Source: Succinivibrionaceae bacterium
GTDB lineage: Bacteria > Pseudomonadota > Gammaproteobacteria > Enterobacterales > Succinivibrionaceae
Reading direction: 5' to 3'
DNA length: 64,000 nt
Assembly: GCA_019420905.1 (NCBI GenBank)
Contig: JAHZGH010000013.1
Span: 152,872 to 216,871 of the forward strand
In this document: one piece after another, positions 8,430 to 17,705 of the stretch
Layout: the number at the start of each line of letters is the position of its first letter
Position numbering within the stretch: position 1 is the first letter of the stretch
The notes under the pieces: generated by a model
What the model was told of the DNA's origin: nothing
Seen by the model: only the letters and a program-made list of their open reading frames with translations
Database searches by the model: none
Program-made: the position numbers and the translations under genes

Positions 8430-10520
8430 TTATTGGTTAGATTTACTCTCAAGATCTGCAAGCCAGCTTAAAAGCTCTTCTTCATAAATAATTCGCACCC
8501 CTAAGCTTTGTGCTTTAGTAAATTTTGACCCAGGATCAGATCCACAAATAACAGCTGTTGTTTTTTTAGAAACAGACCCAGCAACTTTAGCCCCTAAATT
8601 TAATAAACGAGACTTACAGCTATTACGATCCATAGAATCTAAAGTACCTGTTATCACGTAGGTTTGATTTATAAGAGGTAATAAAGACACTTCACTACGC
8701 TGTTTTAATGCTGTTATATTTAAGCCACAGGCACCGTCCATGCTTCCTAATGGGGCGATAAGTCTTTTTATGATTTCCAGATTATGCTTTTCTAAAAAGA
8801 AATCTCGAATATGATTAGCTACTACTTCGCCGATATCCGGAAGATTTGTCAAAGCATTAAAATCTGCCTGCATCAATTCTTCAATACTTGCAAAGTTAAT
8901 AGCTAAAGTTCTCGCTGTGGAAACCCCGACCTCTCTAATTCCTAACGCGTAAATAAAACGATTTAAAGGAACATTCTTTGAATTTTCAACCGCTTTTATA
9001 AGCTTTTTAGCAATTACATGGCCTAACAAGCGCTTAGCTTTAAGCTCTCCTCCTTGATCTAAAACCAAGGTTGCCAACTCGCTTTCATCTAAAGCATATA
9101 TATCTGCTATTGAACGTATCTTTCGAGAAGAAACCAGCTCCTCTACAATACGATCTCCAAAACCCTCTATATCCATAGCCTCACGAGATACAAAATGCAA
9201 AATAGCTTCTCGTAACTGAGCCGGGCAGACTAATTCGCCTGTACATCTTGCCACAGCCTCGCCTTGTATACGCTCAATTCTACTGCCGCATACAGGACAA
9301 AATTGAGGGAAAATAATTTCCTGACTATCAGCAGGCCTTCGATCTATCGCAACTCCTGAAATCTGAGGAATTACGTCACCGGCTCTTCTAACAATAACCA
9401 TATCGCCAATACGTATACCTAAACGTTTAATTTCATCGGCATTATGCAAGGTTGCATTAGAAACAGTCGCCCCGCCAACATAAACAGGCTCTAATTTTGC
9501 TACTGGAGTTACAGCACCGGTACGTCCTACCTGAAATTCGACATTTAAAAGTTTAGTCAACATTTCCTCTGGCGGAAATTTATATGCTACAGCCCAGCGA
9601 GGACTTTTAGCAGTAAACCCTAAGCTTTCCTGCATTTCTAAGGAGTTAACCTTCAGCACTACGCCATCAATGTCATAATTTAAGCCAGGGCGTCTTTCAA
9701 GGATGTATTTATAAAAATCTTTAAGGCCACAGACACCTTTAGTCTTTGTAATCAATGGATTGATCGGTACACCCCATTGCTTTAAAGCTAATAAGCGTTC
9801 ATATTGCGTATTAGGTAAATCAGCTCCTTCACATACTCCAACATAATAGGCATTAAAAGTTAAAGGTCTTTTCGCTGTAACTTTAGAATCTAATTGCTTT
9901 AAACTTCCAGCTGCAGCATTGCGAGGATTTGCGAAAACCTTACCTCCAGATTGACGAGCTTTTTCATTCCATTTTTCAAAGCCGTCTCGAGGCATAAAAA
10001 CCTCTCCTCTAACATCCAAATAAGTTGGCAGATTATCCCCGCTTAAACGTAAAGGAATAGCTTTTATAGTTTTAGCGTTAGCGGTAATATCTTCACCTAT
10101 GTGCCCGTCCCCTCGAGTTGCGGCCTGAACTAATAGGCCATTTCTATAAATCAAAGATACCGCTAAACCATCAAGTTTAGGCTCTGCACAATATTCGATA
10201 TTATTAACGGCAAAAAATTCGCACATGCGCCTATCAAAATCTACAAGCTCATCTTCATTAAAAATATCGCTAATAGATAATAATGGAACCTGATGCTCTA
10301 CACTTGAAAATTCCTTTAAAGCCGAGCCTCCAACGCGTTTAGTTGGAGAATAAGATACCTCCTCCTCAGGGTGAGCTCTCTCGTAATTTTCAAGCTCTAA
10401 ATAAAGTCTGTCATATTCTGCATCAGGAACTTTAGGCTCATCATCAACATAATAAGCTTTAGCATAAAGGTTTAACTGTTCAACTAACTGTAAATAATCT
10501 TTATATGAAGAAATAGCCAT
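8430..10520 (-). CDS. ligA: NAD-dependent DNA ligase
   Basis: LigA seals nicks in replication and repair using NAD+. Domain order is complete over 696 residues: the Ia domain (YYVDDEPKVPDAEYD), the adenylation lysine in EPKLDGLAVSL near residue 120, the OB fold, the four-cysteine zinc finger (CPVCGSRI, then CTGELVCPAQL), the helix-hairpin-helix region and a C-terminal BRCT domain (about 615-690, YVITGTLDSMDRNS). It lies 2 bases after zipA, as in enterics, and probably shares its transcript. Confidence 0.97.
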   Translation of the reverse strand: MAISSYKDYLQLVEQLNLYAKAYYVDDEPKVPDAEYDRLYLELENYERAHPEEEVSYSPTKRVGGSALKEFSSVEHQVPLLSISDIFNEDELVDFDRRMCEFFAVNNIEYCAEPKLDGLAVSLIYRNGLLVQAATRGDGHIGEDITANAKTIKAIPLRLSGDNLPTYLDVRGEVFMPRDGFEKWNEKARQSGGKVFANPRNAAAGSLKQLDSKVTAKRPLTFNAYYVGVCEGADLPNTQYERLLALKQWGVPINPLITKTKGVCGLKDFYKYILERRPGLNYDIDGVVLKVNSLEMQESLGFTAKSPRWAVAYKFPPEEMLTKLLNVEFQVGRTGAVTPVAKLEPVYVGGATVSNATLHNADEIKRLGIRIGDMVIVRRAGDVIPQISGVAIDRRPADSQEIIFPQFCPVCGSRIERIQGEAVARCTGELVCPAQLREAILHFVSREAMDIEGFGDRIVEELVSSRKIRSIADIYALDESELATLVLDQGGELKAKRLLGHVIAKKLIKAVENSKNVPLNRFIYALGIREVGVSTARTLAINFASIEELMQADFNALTNLPDIGEVVANHIRDFFLEKHNLEIIKRLIAPLGSMDGACGLNITALKQRSEVSLLPLINQTYVITGTLDSMDRNSCKSRLLNLGAKVAGSVSKKTTAVICGSDPGSKFTKAQSLGVRIIYEEELLSWLADLESKSNQ

Positions 10521-10522
10521 AA

Positions 10523-11287
10523 CTAAACTTTTTCCTCAGGATTATCATAAAAACTCATTTGCTCTTCGATATTATTTAAATCCCTTTCACTTAAAACTTT
10601 CTCATAATTATCTCGCAAAGTTCCGCCTAGTTGAGTTTGAATAATTAAAGCAGCCATTCTTAAAGCTTTGAAATAAGATAAAGCTTTTCCTTTAGCTGGA
10701 ACATTCATATATAAAGCTAATTCCTGAGTCTTATAATCAGTCATATCTAAAGGGAAATTATAAGGAGGCTCTAAAGAACAAATTCTAAATACTACTATAG
10801 GATTAGCCTCGCTAGGATTCTCATAAACATAGAAAATATTATATGGACCACGAATAAAGCCATATTTATTACACAGTTCCTGAATGTCTAAGCCCTTAAA
10901 AGGCCTGTCTTGCTCACAAATAATATTGATTTCAATAGAACTGTTCTGTTTAACCTCAAAAGATCTATTATCAGCTACGATTTTAATTTCAGAATCAACT
11001 TCTTTTGCATTATTTTCTGTAGCCTCAAAATTAGATTTAACATTGCTATTAGGAATCTGTCCATAGGTTTCAAGCTTAAGATTTGAATTTTGAGACGGCT
11101 CTTTAGCAGTAACAATTCTAACCTTCCCTACCCCTTCAGACTTAACGATTTCTTGATCTTCCTTATTTCCTTTTACGAGCCTGCGATTTATGCTACGTCC
11201 CGAAAACCACAAACCATGAATCACAAAAGCTAAAACAGCTAAAGCACCGACGATCAAAATCACAGCGCTAGAATCGTTAAGCGACAT
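10523..11287 (-). CDS. zipA: Cell division protein ZipA
   Basis: ZipA anchors FtsZ to the inner membrane at the division site. A single N-terminal membrane helix (about residues 8-27) is followed by a charged, disordered linker. The C-terminal FtsZ-binding domain lies at about residues 115-250 and includes the LDIQELCNKYGF and DMTDYKTQELALYMNVP stretches. The protein is 254 residues against about 330 in E. coli, with the shortening in the linker. The position before ligA and divergent from cysZ confirms the assignment. Confidence 0.9.
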   Translation of the reverse strand: MSLNDSSAVILIVGALAVLAFVIHGLWFSGRSINRRLVKGNKEDQEIVKSEGVGKVRIVTAKEPSQNSNLKLETYGQIPNSNVKSNFEATENNAKEVDSEIKIVADNRSFEVKQNSSIEINIICEQDRPFKGLDIQELCNKYGFIRGPYNIFYVYENPSEANPIVVFRICSLEPPYNFPLDMTDYKTQELALYMNVPAKGKALSYFKALRMAALIIQTQLGGTLRDNYEKVLSERDLNNIEEQMSFYDNPEEKV

Positions 11288-11390
11288 CTATTATCTCCAA
11301 TGTACAAAACCGATAGGTTATTTCTTGATGTATTATATAAAGGGTCAAACCTAAAAAAAATCATATATATAAAAAAAGGAGAGACTTTAT

Positions 11391-12155
11391 ATGATCGCCT
11401 CTACCCCAAAAGAAATTACAATTATTGATGCATTTAATTATCTAATTCAGGGCATGAAGCTTGCACTATCAAAAGATTGCCGTTTATATATTATTATCCC
11501 TATCATTATAAATTTGATTCTAATGAGCATAGTAGGATATTTTCTGTATGCCAACATAAAAGATTGGATATTCCAAATGGTAGGGCTATTACCTGATTTT
11601 TTGGTATTTTTAGCTTATATTCTCTCGGCAATTCTAGCTATTCTTATTGTTTTTGTTAGCTGTTATTTTTTCTCAACCATTGCAACTATCATTGCTTCGC
11701 CTTTTTATGGACTACTTGCTGATAAAATTGAAATGAAACTTAACGGAACAGCTTCTGAAGATATGAGCCTTATGGATACTATCAAGGATGTTCCTCGTAT
11801 TTTTAAACGTGAAATTCAAAAACAAATTTTCTTTCTTCCTTTAGCCTTTATCTGCGTAATTTTAACCTTTATTCCTGTTATTAACTTAATAGCTCCAATA
11901 TTATGGTTCCTTCTGACTTCTTGGATGGGATGTCTTCAGTATTGTGATTATGCCTACGATAATCACAAAATATCTTTTGCTTTAATGAAAAAAGATCTTA
12001 AAGAAAACTCTCTCCCTACTTTCACTTTTGGTGCAATTGTTGCTATAGCTTTATCAATACCAATTTTCAATATTTTGGTTCCCCCAGCAGCAGTATGTGC
12101 TGGAACTTGCTATTATTTAGAAATGCAAAAACGTTACAATTTGTCAAAAGGATAA
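11391..12155 (+). CDS. cysZ: Sulfate transporter CysZ
   Basis: CysZ is an inner-membrane protein for sulfate uptake. The 254-residue protein starts with the usual N-terminal region (FNYLIQGMKLAL) and has four hydrophobic segments near residues 30-55, 62-95, 147-180 and 212-240. The conserved ASPFYGLLADKIE motif is present. It is divergent from zipA, as in E. coli. There it is followed by cysK and ptsHI-crr. Here the ptsI-like gene begins 3 bases after the stop, so cysK and ptsH are absent from the locus. Confidence 0.9.
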   Translation: MIASTPKEITIIDAFNYLIQGMKLALSKDCRLYIIIPIIINLILMSIVGYFLYANIKDWIFQMVGLLPDFLVFLAYILSAILAILIVFVSCYFFSTIATIIASPFYGLLADKIEMKLNGTASEDMSLMDTIKDVPRIFKREIQKQIFFLPLAFICVILTFIPVINLIAPILWFLLTSWMGCLQYCDYAYDNHKISFALMKKDLKENSLPTFTFGAIVAIALSIPIFNILVPPAAVCAGTCYYLEMQKRYNLSKG

Positions 12156-12158
12156 AAA

Positions 12159-13820
12159 ATGTATACTTTGACGGGAGTCTCTATTGCAGCAGGAGTCGGT
12201 TTTGCTCCTGCCGTATCTGTATCTAAACCAGGGAATTTTAACCATGAAGTTAATATATACGCTCTCGATCCTCAAGAAGAAATAGACAAATTCCAAAAGA
12301 AAAGTACCGAGTTTGCCAATCGATTAAGACAAATTGTAAATCCAGGACAAGATCGCATTCGTGACCTATTTGGGGCTGCTGCTGGATATTTAACAGATAA
12401 AAATAATAAACATGATATTATCGAGCTTATAAATCAAGGCTGCTCTGCAATTACCGCTAGCAGAAGCGTACTATTGGGTAAACTTGCAAAATTTAACCAC
12501 AGCAAAGATCCTGAGCTGCTAAATGATAATAAGGAACTAAGCTCTTTATTACTTGAATTTATCAATACTCTTCATAATCGCGACGATTCTACAGTAGTAC
12601 TTCCTAATTTAAAAGAAAATGCTGTCATAGTCGCAGAAAATCTTTCTCCTGCTCTTTTTCTATCCTTAGATATTGAAAAAGTTAAAGCCGTAGTTCTAGA
12701 ATTCGGCAGAGATTCTGGCCATTTAGGCGTTGTTTTACGAGAATTAGGTATTCCTGCCATTTTTGGCGTACAAGGTGCAACATCTATTGAAAATGGCACA
12801 AAACTTCTAGTAGATGGTAATAATGGTGTATTAATCGTCGACCCTGAAGAAAGCACCGCCCAAGCTATGCTTGAAAGGCAAGATTTTTTTAATGATGAAA
12901 GTAATGATGATTCTCTTATAAATGTCACTATTGCTGGTGCCGTAGGAGCGATTAGGCAAATTAACGGCAATTCACTTTATACAACTCATGGCTTAGGTCT
13001 ATTGCGTTCAGAATTTCTATTTTTAGGTTATGACCACGAGCCTACAGAAGAAGAAATGACCAAAGCCTTTTTTAAACTCTTTGCACCTATATCTAAAACC
13101 GCGCCCATTACAGCGAGAACTTTTGACTTTGCTGATGATAAAAAACCGCTTTTTAGAATACATCTTGATGATCAAGGACCTCTTAAAGGTTATGGAGCAG
13201 AAGTAGGATCTCGTTTATTAAAAAAAGAAATAAGAGCCTTATTGCTGTCTTCAACGGGACGCAATATAAAAATAATTTTTCCTTTAATTACAAGACTTAG
13301 TGAAGCAGTTTATCTTAAAAACCTTGCTGCAGAATGTTGTCAAGAACTAGATACACTTGGAAAAGAACATGGTTCTTATGAAATTGGCTTTATGAGCGAA
13401 ACTCCTTCTTCAGTTTTATGTGCTCAAGGCTTTTCCGTAGATTGTTCTCTCATAATCATTGGTACTAGCTCCCTTGCTGAATATGCCTCAGCTCCTAGAC
13501 CTGCCGACAAAGCTTTTACTCCTGCTCTAGCTAAAATGATAGTTATGGCCGCAAAAGCCGCTCATGAATTACACATTCCTGTAGGCGTTGCTGGTCGTTA
13601 TGCACCAAGAGTTGAACTTTTAAAGTTCTTTTATAAACTAGGCGTAATCTATTATGCTGTTGATGGCTACCAAATAAGCCGCATGCGCAACGCTGTTGAG
13701 CAACTAAACATTGATTCTCAATGCGAACCTGCTTTTGATATTAATCTTTATAATGAGGTAATGAATATTTTCACCGGCAAAGAGCTATCTGCGCTTATCA
13801 ACAGACTAAATATGAATTAA
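12159..13820 (+). CDS. Enzyme I-like PTS protein lacking catalytic residues
   Basis: The 553-residue protein aligns along the whole length of PTS enzyme I, and its position after cysZ and before a crr homologue is that of ptsI. The swivel-domain His is kept (His188 in GRDSGHLGVVL, aligned without gaps to E. coli His189), though GGRTSH is altered. Several PEP-domain residues remain, such as Arg283 in GLLRSEFLF, Arg320 and Glu414 in GFMSETP. Other essential ones are gone. GTNDL reads GTSSL, which removes the Mg ligand Asp455. MCGEL reads VAGRY, replacing Cys502 with Ala478. Autophosphorylation from PEP therefore looks impossible (inference). The ribosome site overlaps the end of cysZ. Confidence 0.85.
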   Translation: MYTLTGVSIAAGVGFAPAVSVSKPGNFNHEVNIYALDPQEEIDKFQKKSTEFANRLRQIVNPGQDRIRDLFGAAAGYLTDKNNKHDIIELINQGCSAITASRSVLLGKLAKFNHSKDPELLNDNKELSSLLLEFINTLHNRDDSTVVLPNLKENAVIVAENLSPALFLSLDIEKVKAVVLEFGRDSGHLGVVLRELGIPAIFGVQGATSIENGTKLLVDGNNGVLIVDPEESTAQAMLERQDFFNDESNDDSLINVTIAGAVGAIRQINGNSLYTTHGLGLLRSEFLFLGYDHEPTEEEMTKAFFKLFAPISKTAPITARTFDFADDKKPLFRIHLDDQGPLKGYGAEVGSRLLKKEIRALLLSSTGRNIKIIFPLITRLSEAVYLKNLAAECCQELDTLGKEHGSYEIGFMSETPSSVLCAQGFSVDCSLIIIGTSSLAEYASAPRPADKAFTPALAKMIVMAAKAAHELHIPVGVAGRYAPRVELLKFFYKLGVIYYAVDGYQISRMRNAVEQLNIDSQCEPAFDINLYNEVMNIFTGKELSALINRLNMN

Positions 13821-13872
13821 AAATAATTCATATTTTATATAAAAATTTATATAAATTTATTTGAGGATAATT

Positions 13873-14397
13873 ATGGGAATTTTATCCATGCTTTTTGGGA
13901 AACGTGATGCAGTATCTATTGCTAAAGAAGATGCTGATTTAGAACTCATTGCTCCAGTAAGTGGCTCATTATTACCCCTGTCCGATGTTCCAGATCTGGT
14001 AATCTCAGAATGTATCGTAGGAGATGGCGTAGCTATTATTCCAGAAAATCAGGAAATCTTAGCTCCTTGTGACGGCATTATCTCAAGATTGCTTTCATCT
14101 CAGAATGCCTTTGCAATTAGATCAAATTGCGGTGTTGAAATTTATGTAACATGCGGAGTAGGAACACGGCGTTTTAGCGGAGAAGGCTTTGAAGCTCAAA
14201 TAAAAAACGGCGATAAAGTAAAACAAGGAGATGTAATTATTAAATTTGATATGAGCAAAGCTTCATCAAATTTAAAATCCACTATAACTTCAATAATTGT
14301 AGTCAAATCTTCAGCTGATATCGCTAAGGTTGCTGTAACTTCAGGAAAGGTTATCGCCGGAGAAAGTCCTTGTGCATGGGTTGCCTTAAATCATTAA
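13873..14397 (+). CDS. crr: EIIA-Glc-like protein lacking both active-site histidines
   Basis: The 174-residue protein is clearly homologous to EIIA-Glc (Crr): it shares ELIAPVSGSLLPLSDVPD, IVGDGVAIIP and GEGFEAQIKNGDKVKQGD. The residues that carry and support phosphate are changed. E. coli His75 (NHAF) is Asn78 (QNAF), and His90 (FVHFG) is Thr93 (YVTCG), both in gapless alignment. The protein cannot be phosphorylated in the normal way and may act as a permanently unphosphorylated regulator (inference). I choose the ATG at 13873, which has GAGGA at 5 bases and gives the family start MGILSMLFGK. An in-frame TTG at 13861 is less likely. Confidence 0.9.
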   Translation: MGILSMLFGKRDAVSIAKEDADLELIAPVSGSLLPLSDVPDLVISECIVGDGVAIIPENQEILAPCDGIISRLLSSQNAFAIRSNCGVEIYVTCGVGTRRFSGEGFEAQIKNGDKVKQGDVIIKFDMSKASSNLKSTITSIIVVKSSADIAKVAVTSGKVIAGESPCAWVALNH

Positions 14398-14474
14398 ACA
14401 TTATCTTTAAAAAAAACTTTCTATAACTCTTAAATATCTTAAAAAGTTTATATTTAAAATATAACATTCTTTAT

Positions 14475-14503
14475 AAAAAAAGCCATCAATTGATGGCTTT
14501 TTT
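14475..14503. terminator. Bidirectional terminator between crr-like gene and pntB
   Basis: The palindrome AGCCATCAATTGATGGCT is flanked by A6 on the left and T6 on the right. It therefore acts as an intrinsic terminator in both directions between convergent genes. Confidence 0.88.
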
Positions 14504-14528
14504 ATTTCATCTTTGACTATATAAAATA

Positions 14529-15911
14529 TTAGTCAAGATTACTTACAATCTCTTCAACAGTCTTCTTTGCATCGCCAAAGCACATGTAAGAATTATCCTT
14601 GAAGAATAATGGATTCTGAACACCAGCGTAACCTGTGTTCATAGAGCGCTTGAAGACAATAACGTTGCGAGCCTTCCAAACCTCTAATACTGGCATACCG
14701 GCAATAGGAGATGACGGATCCTCTGCAGCAGCTGGGTTAACAGTATCGTTAGCACCTATTACTAATACAGTATCAGTATCTTCAAATTCGTCATTGATCT
14801 CATCCATTTCAAAGACGATATCATAAGGAACCTTTGCTTCAGCTAAGAGAACATTCATATGACCAGGCAAACGTCCTGCTACCGGATGGATAGCAAAACG
14901 AACATTAACGCCGCGAGCCTTTAACTTTTCAGTCATAGAAGCTACTGCATTTTGAGCCTGAGCTACAGCCATACCGTAGCCCGGGGTGATAATTACAGAA
15001 GAAGAATTCTTAAGTAAATCAGCAACCTCATTAGCCTTCATCTCATGATATTCGCCAACTTCCTCATCCTTCTTAGCTACAGGTGCATTACCAAAGCCAC
15101 CGGCAATTACGGATATAAAGGAACGATTCATAGCCTTACACATAATATAAGACAGAATAGCACCTGAAGAACCTACTAAAGCACCGGTAACAATCAAAAG
15201 ATCGTTGCTGAGCATAAAGCCTGAGGCAGCAGCAGCCCATCCGGAGTAAGAGTTCAGCATTGAAATTACTACCGGCATATCAGCACCGCCAATGGCAGCA
15301 ACTAAATTAATACCAAAAGCAAAGGCAATGATAGTCATCAATACTAACGGAGTGGTAGGAGCTACATCAGCGGACATGAACCAAACCATCAATAAAATAG
15401 AAATTACAATAGCTACCAAGTTCAAGAAATGTCCGCCTGGTAATTGTAACGGAGCTGACTTAAATATGCGTAACTTGTAAGTGCCGTTGAGCTTACCATA
15501 GGCAACAATGGAGCCAGTAAAGGTTACAGCGCCAATGAATACGCCCAAAAATACCTCTGCCAAATGAGTATTATCTGCATTTGGAGTTTCGATGAAGCTG
15601 TTATAGCCGACTAAAACAGCTGCTAAGCCTACGAAACTGTGCAAGCAAGCGATCAACTCAGGCATTTGAGTCATCTGAACTCTCATAGCTACAAAGATAC
15701 CGATGCAAGCACCGATTACCATAGCTAAGATAATAAGCACAATACCAACAGCACTGTTTACAGAGAAGAAAGTAGTAAACAGAGCTAAAGCCATGCCGAC
15801 CATACCAGAAAGACAGCCATACTTAGCAGTTTCCTGTTTGGAAAGACCAGCTAACGCCATGATGAATAAAAGCGCAGCTAGAATATAGGCAATAGTACCT
15901 AATGAAGTCAT
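14529..15911 (-). CDS. pntB: NAD(P) transhydrogenase subunit beta
   Basis: PntB is the membrane and NADP(H)-binding subunit of the proton-translocating transhydrogenase, which makes NADPH from NADH using proton motive force. About nine membrane helices occupy residues 1-270. The soluble domain III follows, with SSSVIITPGYGMAVAQAQ, RFAIHPVAGRLPGHMNVLL and VLVIGANDTVNPAA. The length of 460 residues is standard. It lies 20 bases after pntA in one operon. Confidence 0.97.
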   Translation of the reverse strand: MTSLGTIAYILAALLFIMALAGLSKQETAKYGCLSGMVGMALALFTTFFSVNSAVGIVLIILAMVIGACIGIFVAMRVQMTQMPELIACLHSFVGLAAVLVGYNSFIETPNADNTHLAEVFLGVFIGAVTFTGSIVAYGKLNGTYKLRIFKSAPLQLPGGHFLNLVAIVISILLMVWFMSADVAPTTPLVLMTIIAFAFGINLVAAIGGADMPVVISMLNSYSGWAAAASGFMLSNDLLIVTGALVGSSGAILSYIMCKAMNRSFISVIAGGFGNAPVAKKDEEVGEYHEMKANEVADLLKNSSSVIITPGYGMAVAQAQNAVASMTEKLKARGVNVRFAIHPVAGRLPGHMNVLLAEAKVPYDIVFEMDEINDEFEDTDTVLVIGANDTVNPAAAEDPSSPIAGMPVLEVWKARNVIVFKRSMNTGYAGVQNPLFFKDNSYMCFGDAKKTVEEIVSNLD

Positions 15912-15931
15912 TTTTATTTTTCTCCCTAGCC

Positions 15932-17461
15932 TTATTTCTGCTTTCTAAACATCGCTAACATACGGCGAGTTACAGCGAAACCACCAAAAATGTTGATGGA
16001 AGCGATCAATACACCGATAAATGCAAAAATACCGGTTAATACACCGCCTGTGAACTGCAGCATAGCGCCAACCACGATAATACCGGAAATAGCGTTAGTT
16101 ACAGACATTAACGGTGTATGAAGCGAATGAGTAACGTTCCAAACAACATAGTAACCGACTACGCAGGCTAAGACGAAGACGGTAAAGTGTGGCAGGAACT
16201 CTGCCGGAGCAAATAGGCCGATAAGCAGGAAGCAGACCAAAAGTACTGCTAAGCAGCCATACTTTAATACAGGCGATGCTTTCTTCTGCTCAATCTTAGC
16301 CGGAGCTGCTGCAGGCTTAGCCTGAGGAGCTGCAGATACGCTGATCTTTGGCGGCGGGAAGGTAATCTCACCATCACGAGATACAGTCATATTACGTAAG
16401 ACTACATCATCAAAGTCTATGACAGCATTTCCGTCTTTAGCCTTGCATAAAAGCTTGCATAAATTTACTAAATTTGTAGCATAAAGCTGAGAAGACTGAG
16501 CCGGTAGACGAGATGCTAAATCGGTGTAACCGATGATCTTAACGCCATTATCAGTAGTAATAACTTTGCCTGCAACGGTGCATTCACAGTTACCGCCGCC
16601 AGCTGCAGCTAAATCTACGATAACAGAGCCTGACTTCATGCTCTCAACCATTTCCTTGCTAATTAAGCGTGGAGACGGCTTGCCAGGAATTGCTGCGGTA
16701 GTAATAATGATGTCAACATCCTTAGCCTGCTGAGCAAATAACTCCATTTCAGCTTTAATGAATTCATCACTCATGGTCTTGGCATAACCATCTGAAGAGC
16801 CGCCATCTTCATTCTTAAAATCTAATTTTAAGAATTCACCACCCATAGATTTAATCTGATCGGCTACTTCTAAACGAGTATCAAAAGCACGAACGATAGC
16901 ACCTAAGGAATGGGCTGTACCAATAGCTGCTAAACCAGCAACGCCAGCACCAATTACTAAAACTTTTGCCGGAGGGACCTTACCTGCGGCAGTTACCTGA
17001 CCTGTAAAGAAGCGGCCGAATTCATGAGCAGCCTCAACTACAGCGCGATAACCACTGATATTGGCTGTAGAAGATAAAGCATCTAAAGACTGGGCACGAG
17101 AAATACGCGGCACCATATCCATAGCCATTACAGTGACTTTCTTAGCATTTAACTTATCAACAAGTTCTTTATTCTGAGCAGGACGAATGAAGCTAACCAG
17201 AATCTGGCCTTCCTTCATCAGCTTAATTTCATCATCGTTAGGAGCATTGACCTTGAAAATGATGTCGCTGTTCCAGACGTCCTTCTCTACAACTTTAGCA
17301 CCGGCAGCCTTATAAGCTTCATCGGTGAAACTGGCTAAAGCACCAGCAGTACTTTGAACTGCTACTTCAAAGCCAAGCTTTAAGAGCTTTCCGACGGTAT
17401 CAGGAGTTGCAGCAACTCGTGTTTCGCCCTTAAGACTCTCTTTTGGAATACCAATCAGCAT
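15932..17461 (-). CDS. pntA: NAD(P) transhydrogenase subunit alpha
   Basis: PntA carries the NAD(H)-binding domain I (about residues 1-375) and a C-terminal set of four membrane helices (about 400-505). Characteristic motifs are MLIGIPKESLKGETRVAATP at the start, VLVIGAGVAGLAAIGTA (the dinucleotide fold) and STANISGYRAV. An Ala/Pro/Lys-rich linker joins the two parts. The 509-residue single-chain alpha form is the proteobacterial type. The upstream 244-base spacer holds no gene. Confidence 0.97.
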   Translation of the reverse strand: MLIGIPKESLKGETRVAATPDTVGKLLKLGFEVAVQSTAGALASFTDEAYKAAGAKVVEKDVWNSDIIFKVNAPNDDEIKLMKEGQILVSFIRPAQNKELVDKLNAKKVTVMAMDMVPRISRAQSLDALSSTANISGYRAVVEAAHEFGRFFTGQVTAAGKVPPAKVLVIGAGVAGLAAIGTAHSLGAIVRAFDTRLEVADQIKSMGGEFLKLDFKNEDGGSSDGYAKTMSDEFIKAEMELFAQQAKDVDIIITTAAIPGKPSPRLISKEMVESMKSGSVIVDLAAAGGGNCECTVAGKVITTDNGVKIIGYTDLASRLPAQSSQLYATNLVNLCKLLCKAKDGNAVIDFDDVVLRNMTVSRDGEITFPPPKISVSAAPQAKPAAAPAKIEQKKASPVLKYGCLAVLLVCFLLIGLFAPAEFLPHFTVFVLACVVGYYVVWNVTHSLHTPLMSVTNAISGIIVVGAMLQFTGGVLTGIFAFIGVLIASINIFGGFAVTRRMLAMFRKQK

Positions 17462-17705
17462 TGCATTTTCCTGTATTTAATAATCCTGTAAAGGATCAAT
17501 GTTATTGTTAATGGACAGACTATTCTGACACCGTTACATTATATAGTTACAAAAGGTATCTTATATATGAAGATCCAAGCCTTTAGCTAAAACGATGCAT
17601 AGATCACAAAGTAAAGAATAATTTCTCCACCATATTGTCACATGATATGGTACGTAAAATTAACAGCTAAATATGGCTAACATACCAACCGTACCTTTTG
17701 CACTA

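Noticed and set aside
12572..12970. 132-residue open frame on the minus strand inside the ptsI-like gene
   Set aside because: It lies wholly within the clear EI homologue, has no recognisable domain and is a shadow frame.
17631..17651. Inverted repeat CCATAT...ATATGG upstream of pntA as an operator
   Set aside because: Six-base AT-rich arms with a 9-base spacer are expected by chance in this DNA.
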